DNA of 64,000 nt, from the NCBI GenBank assembly GCA_012861695.1, contig JAAOOA010000002.1, positions 33,869,244 through 33,933,243 of the forward strand, in the 5' to 3' direction. Positions 62,156 to 64,000 of the stretch are shown in pieces. Position 1 is the stretch's first letter. Each line of letters opens with the position of its first letter. Below the pieces are notes generated by a model. That model was not told the DNA's origin. It did not search any database and saw nothing but the letters and a program-made list of their open reading frames with translations. The stretch comes from Trematomus loennbergii (taxonomy: Eukaryota > Chordata > Actinopteri > Perciformes > Nototheniidae). Position numbers and translations under genes: made by a program.

Positions 62156-64000
62156 CTAGGGAGGGTGAGAAGAGGAGAGAAAAGGACAAACAGAAAGGAG
62201 GATAAGGAAATGCTTTGATCATATAACAATTGACTGGCTTCAAAACGGGTCTTTAAATCAATGCTGTTGTTTTGCCTAATAATATGCTATGTATTGACTT
62301 GCTTTGTTCAGGGAAAAAGACAAGCCCCATCACTGATGATAAAAACTGCTCCCACTCTTCATGGGGTTGAATCCAATTGTATTGACTGCAGCAGTCCTGA
62401 AAAACATGTTGCTCTTGGCTTTTGTTGACAAGTAGAATAATGTATCTGTAGAGGTTCCTCTCTCCCAGTGACGATCCGACACATCTCCAGCCTATTTGTT
62501 TTGCGCTAACACTGTAGGAAAATTAAACATTTCCCGTGAGACCTGGTTTCATCAGACATCATGGAAAACCATGTTAGATGCATAGCCTAGAATCACATTA
62601 TTACAAATGAATATGTATGTTTTGGTATTGTATTTTTGTATACATATATCATTATTATTCTCCTTTTGAAATGTCTACTTGTGTTTATTGTTGTTTTTTC
62701 TTGTATGTATATGTTTAAGTTATGTGTCATGATGTCCCTCTCTTTCTTTGAGAACACTAACTGTTTCCCTCTTACCTGTGTTATGAAACTCAGTGTTTCT
62801 TCTAGCCAGACTCTGGAGAGTGCTCATTATCCTGATACCAAGACCTTGTTGTTGCTGTGGATGTTGACTCATGTCTGAATGAGCCAGTCTATTCCACCGC
62901 TGTGTTGCACAGTGTGCCACAACTACTAAAAAGCAATGTAATCTATATATTTGTATGTGTGTCACAAGCGAACCAAGACTCAATTTGCCGGTGATCCCAC
63001 TTCAGCAACATGTCATTTACTGTAATATGTATCAATCCACTGGGTGTCTTCTGATGTGACCGAGTGGATATAAGGTAGGTACAGAGATCTGGAACAGGCG
63101 CAGGCTAGGGAGAGCCAAGATGAAATAATATCAAGTGTGCCTGAAAATGTTTACCTGAAAAACTGGGATTAAGAGGATTGTGCTGCACCATATTCTTTTA
63201 GTTTTCTCTGATACTTTTGTGAGTTTGCATGACTTCCACTCTCACTTACACAGACATTAGCATTACAGACTGTGGCTCCACTCATGGCTGCTTTCAATAT
63301 TTGTAAATGGGAATGAGTTTCGAGGTGCATGTATCCAGTTATCACCCAGAATAGTCAGTTTTGCTTCATGAAGCTGCCAGTAATTGGCAGATTAACCATT
63401 TCTCCGCATCCTGCTGGATAGGTTATAAATAAACGTCCAGATGCTGCCACATGTTGCGTGTTCTGTCTGTGAAGGATCGGCAACCACCGCTGAATACAGA
63501 TTAGGAGCCAACCTCTCAGACGAGGGGGTGCATCAGGTGTGGTTAATAAATATGGGCTGTACAGATGATGAAGGTTATGGAATCTGACACACACTGCGAT
63601 CGATTCAGTGATGCTAGATAGGATGTTTTTCGTCTAATGGGCCAGCTGTTCAGGGGTAGAAAGTATTTTGTTGGTTGGGGAAATACTGGGTTTTTCATTA
63701 AATAAAGTGAACATATTTATCTTGTAATTTTCTTTAATGAATTCCCCCAAAAATATAAGGAAAGGCCTGTATCATTTATTTTCCTCTACAAGTCAAAACC
63801 TCAAATCAATTGGATTCATTCACAGTATGGACATGGATTACTCTTTGTTCTTTATGTTTTTAATTTATTTTGACTTATCAAGGAAAAACTGAGTTGCTGG
63901 CACTGAAGTACAAAAGGTATTTCAGAATTATTTGTGATATTGGTCACTCCAAGAACGCAGAGCCTTTACTGGCAGGGCTCCTGGATTATGGAAGGACCTG
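62156..64000. other. Upstream intron of pitpnm3, no exon recognised
   Basis: The exon ending at 62155 begins within a codon, so an upstream exon must exist. None of the minus-strand frames from here to the window edge (for example 62983-62720 or 63594-63355) has both plausible splice sites and PITPNM similarity. This is probably one intron. Confidence 0.45.

Noticed and set aside
62720..62983. Minus-strand 87-aa frame as an additional pitpnm3 exon
   Set aside because: No PITPNM similarity, and no pair of splice sites with the phase needed to join the exon starting at 62155.

Overview
The window is vertebrate nuclear DNA, almost certainly from a ray-finned (teleost) fish. The genes are split by short canonical GT-AG introns, and the intergenic DNA and introns carry Tc1, PIF/Harbinger-like and hAT-like DNA transposons, a tRNA-derived SINE of the type ending in ...TTTGGATAAAAG..., and long CA/GT microsatellites. 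Most long open frames are chance, antisense or microsatellite frames. Real coding sequence was found by joining exons by eye using splice sites, phase and protein similarity; nothing was computed.

Layout. 1-13.8 kb is gene-free and transposon-dominated. Its main feature is an imperfect palindrome of about 8.65 kb (about 4377-13029): two roughly 4.2-4.4 kb units head to head around a 15-nt spacer at 8594-8608. It lies inside an outer inverted pair of about 30 bp (near 2746 and 13787). 13.85-31.25 kb is a plus-strand MATE-family multidrug/toxin extrusion transporter gene (SLC47A family, called MATE-1 here), with 16 clear exons plus a frameshifted candidate first exon. Its introns hold a Russian-doll nest (Tc1 invaded by a Harbinger-like element, itself invaded by an hAT MITE, with a second Harbinger-like element abutting, plus a SINE), a GC-rich DIRS-like fragment and an hAT MITE. 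31.77-35.93 kb (MATE-2) and 40.38-44.45 kb (MATE-3) are two tandem minus-strand SLC47A paralogues, each with 17 exons, convergent with MATE-1. 44.5-55.6 kb is intergenic, with an hAT element, a perfect 31-bp hairpin and the probable 3' UTR region of the next gene. 55.60-62.16 kb holds the last nine recognised exons of pitpnm3 (Nir1) on the minus strand, covering part of the DDHD region and the LNS2 domain; its upstream exons lie beyond the window.

The three MATE genes share exon phases and nearly all internal exon lengths, so they are tandem duplicates. They are expected to be proton-coupled organic-cation exporters at the apical membrane of excretory epithelia. MATE-2 and MATE-3 are almost identical in patches that include introns, which suggests gene conversion. 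MATE-2 shows two lineage-specific changes: a Cys-to-Ser at the position of human MATE1 Cys63, and a 32-bp exon expansion whose frame is restored only by a splice donor 4 nt downstream. pitpnm3 is a phosphatidylinositol-transfer-protein relative without a functional link to the transporters; its neighbourhood recalls human 17p, where both families also occur.
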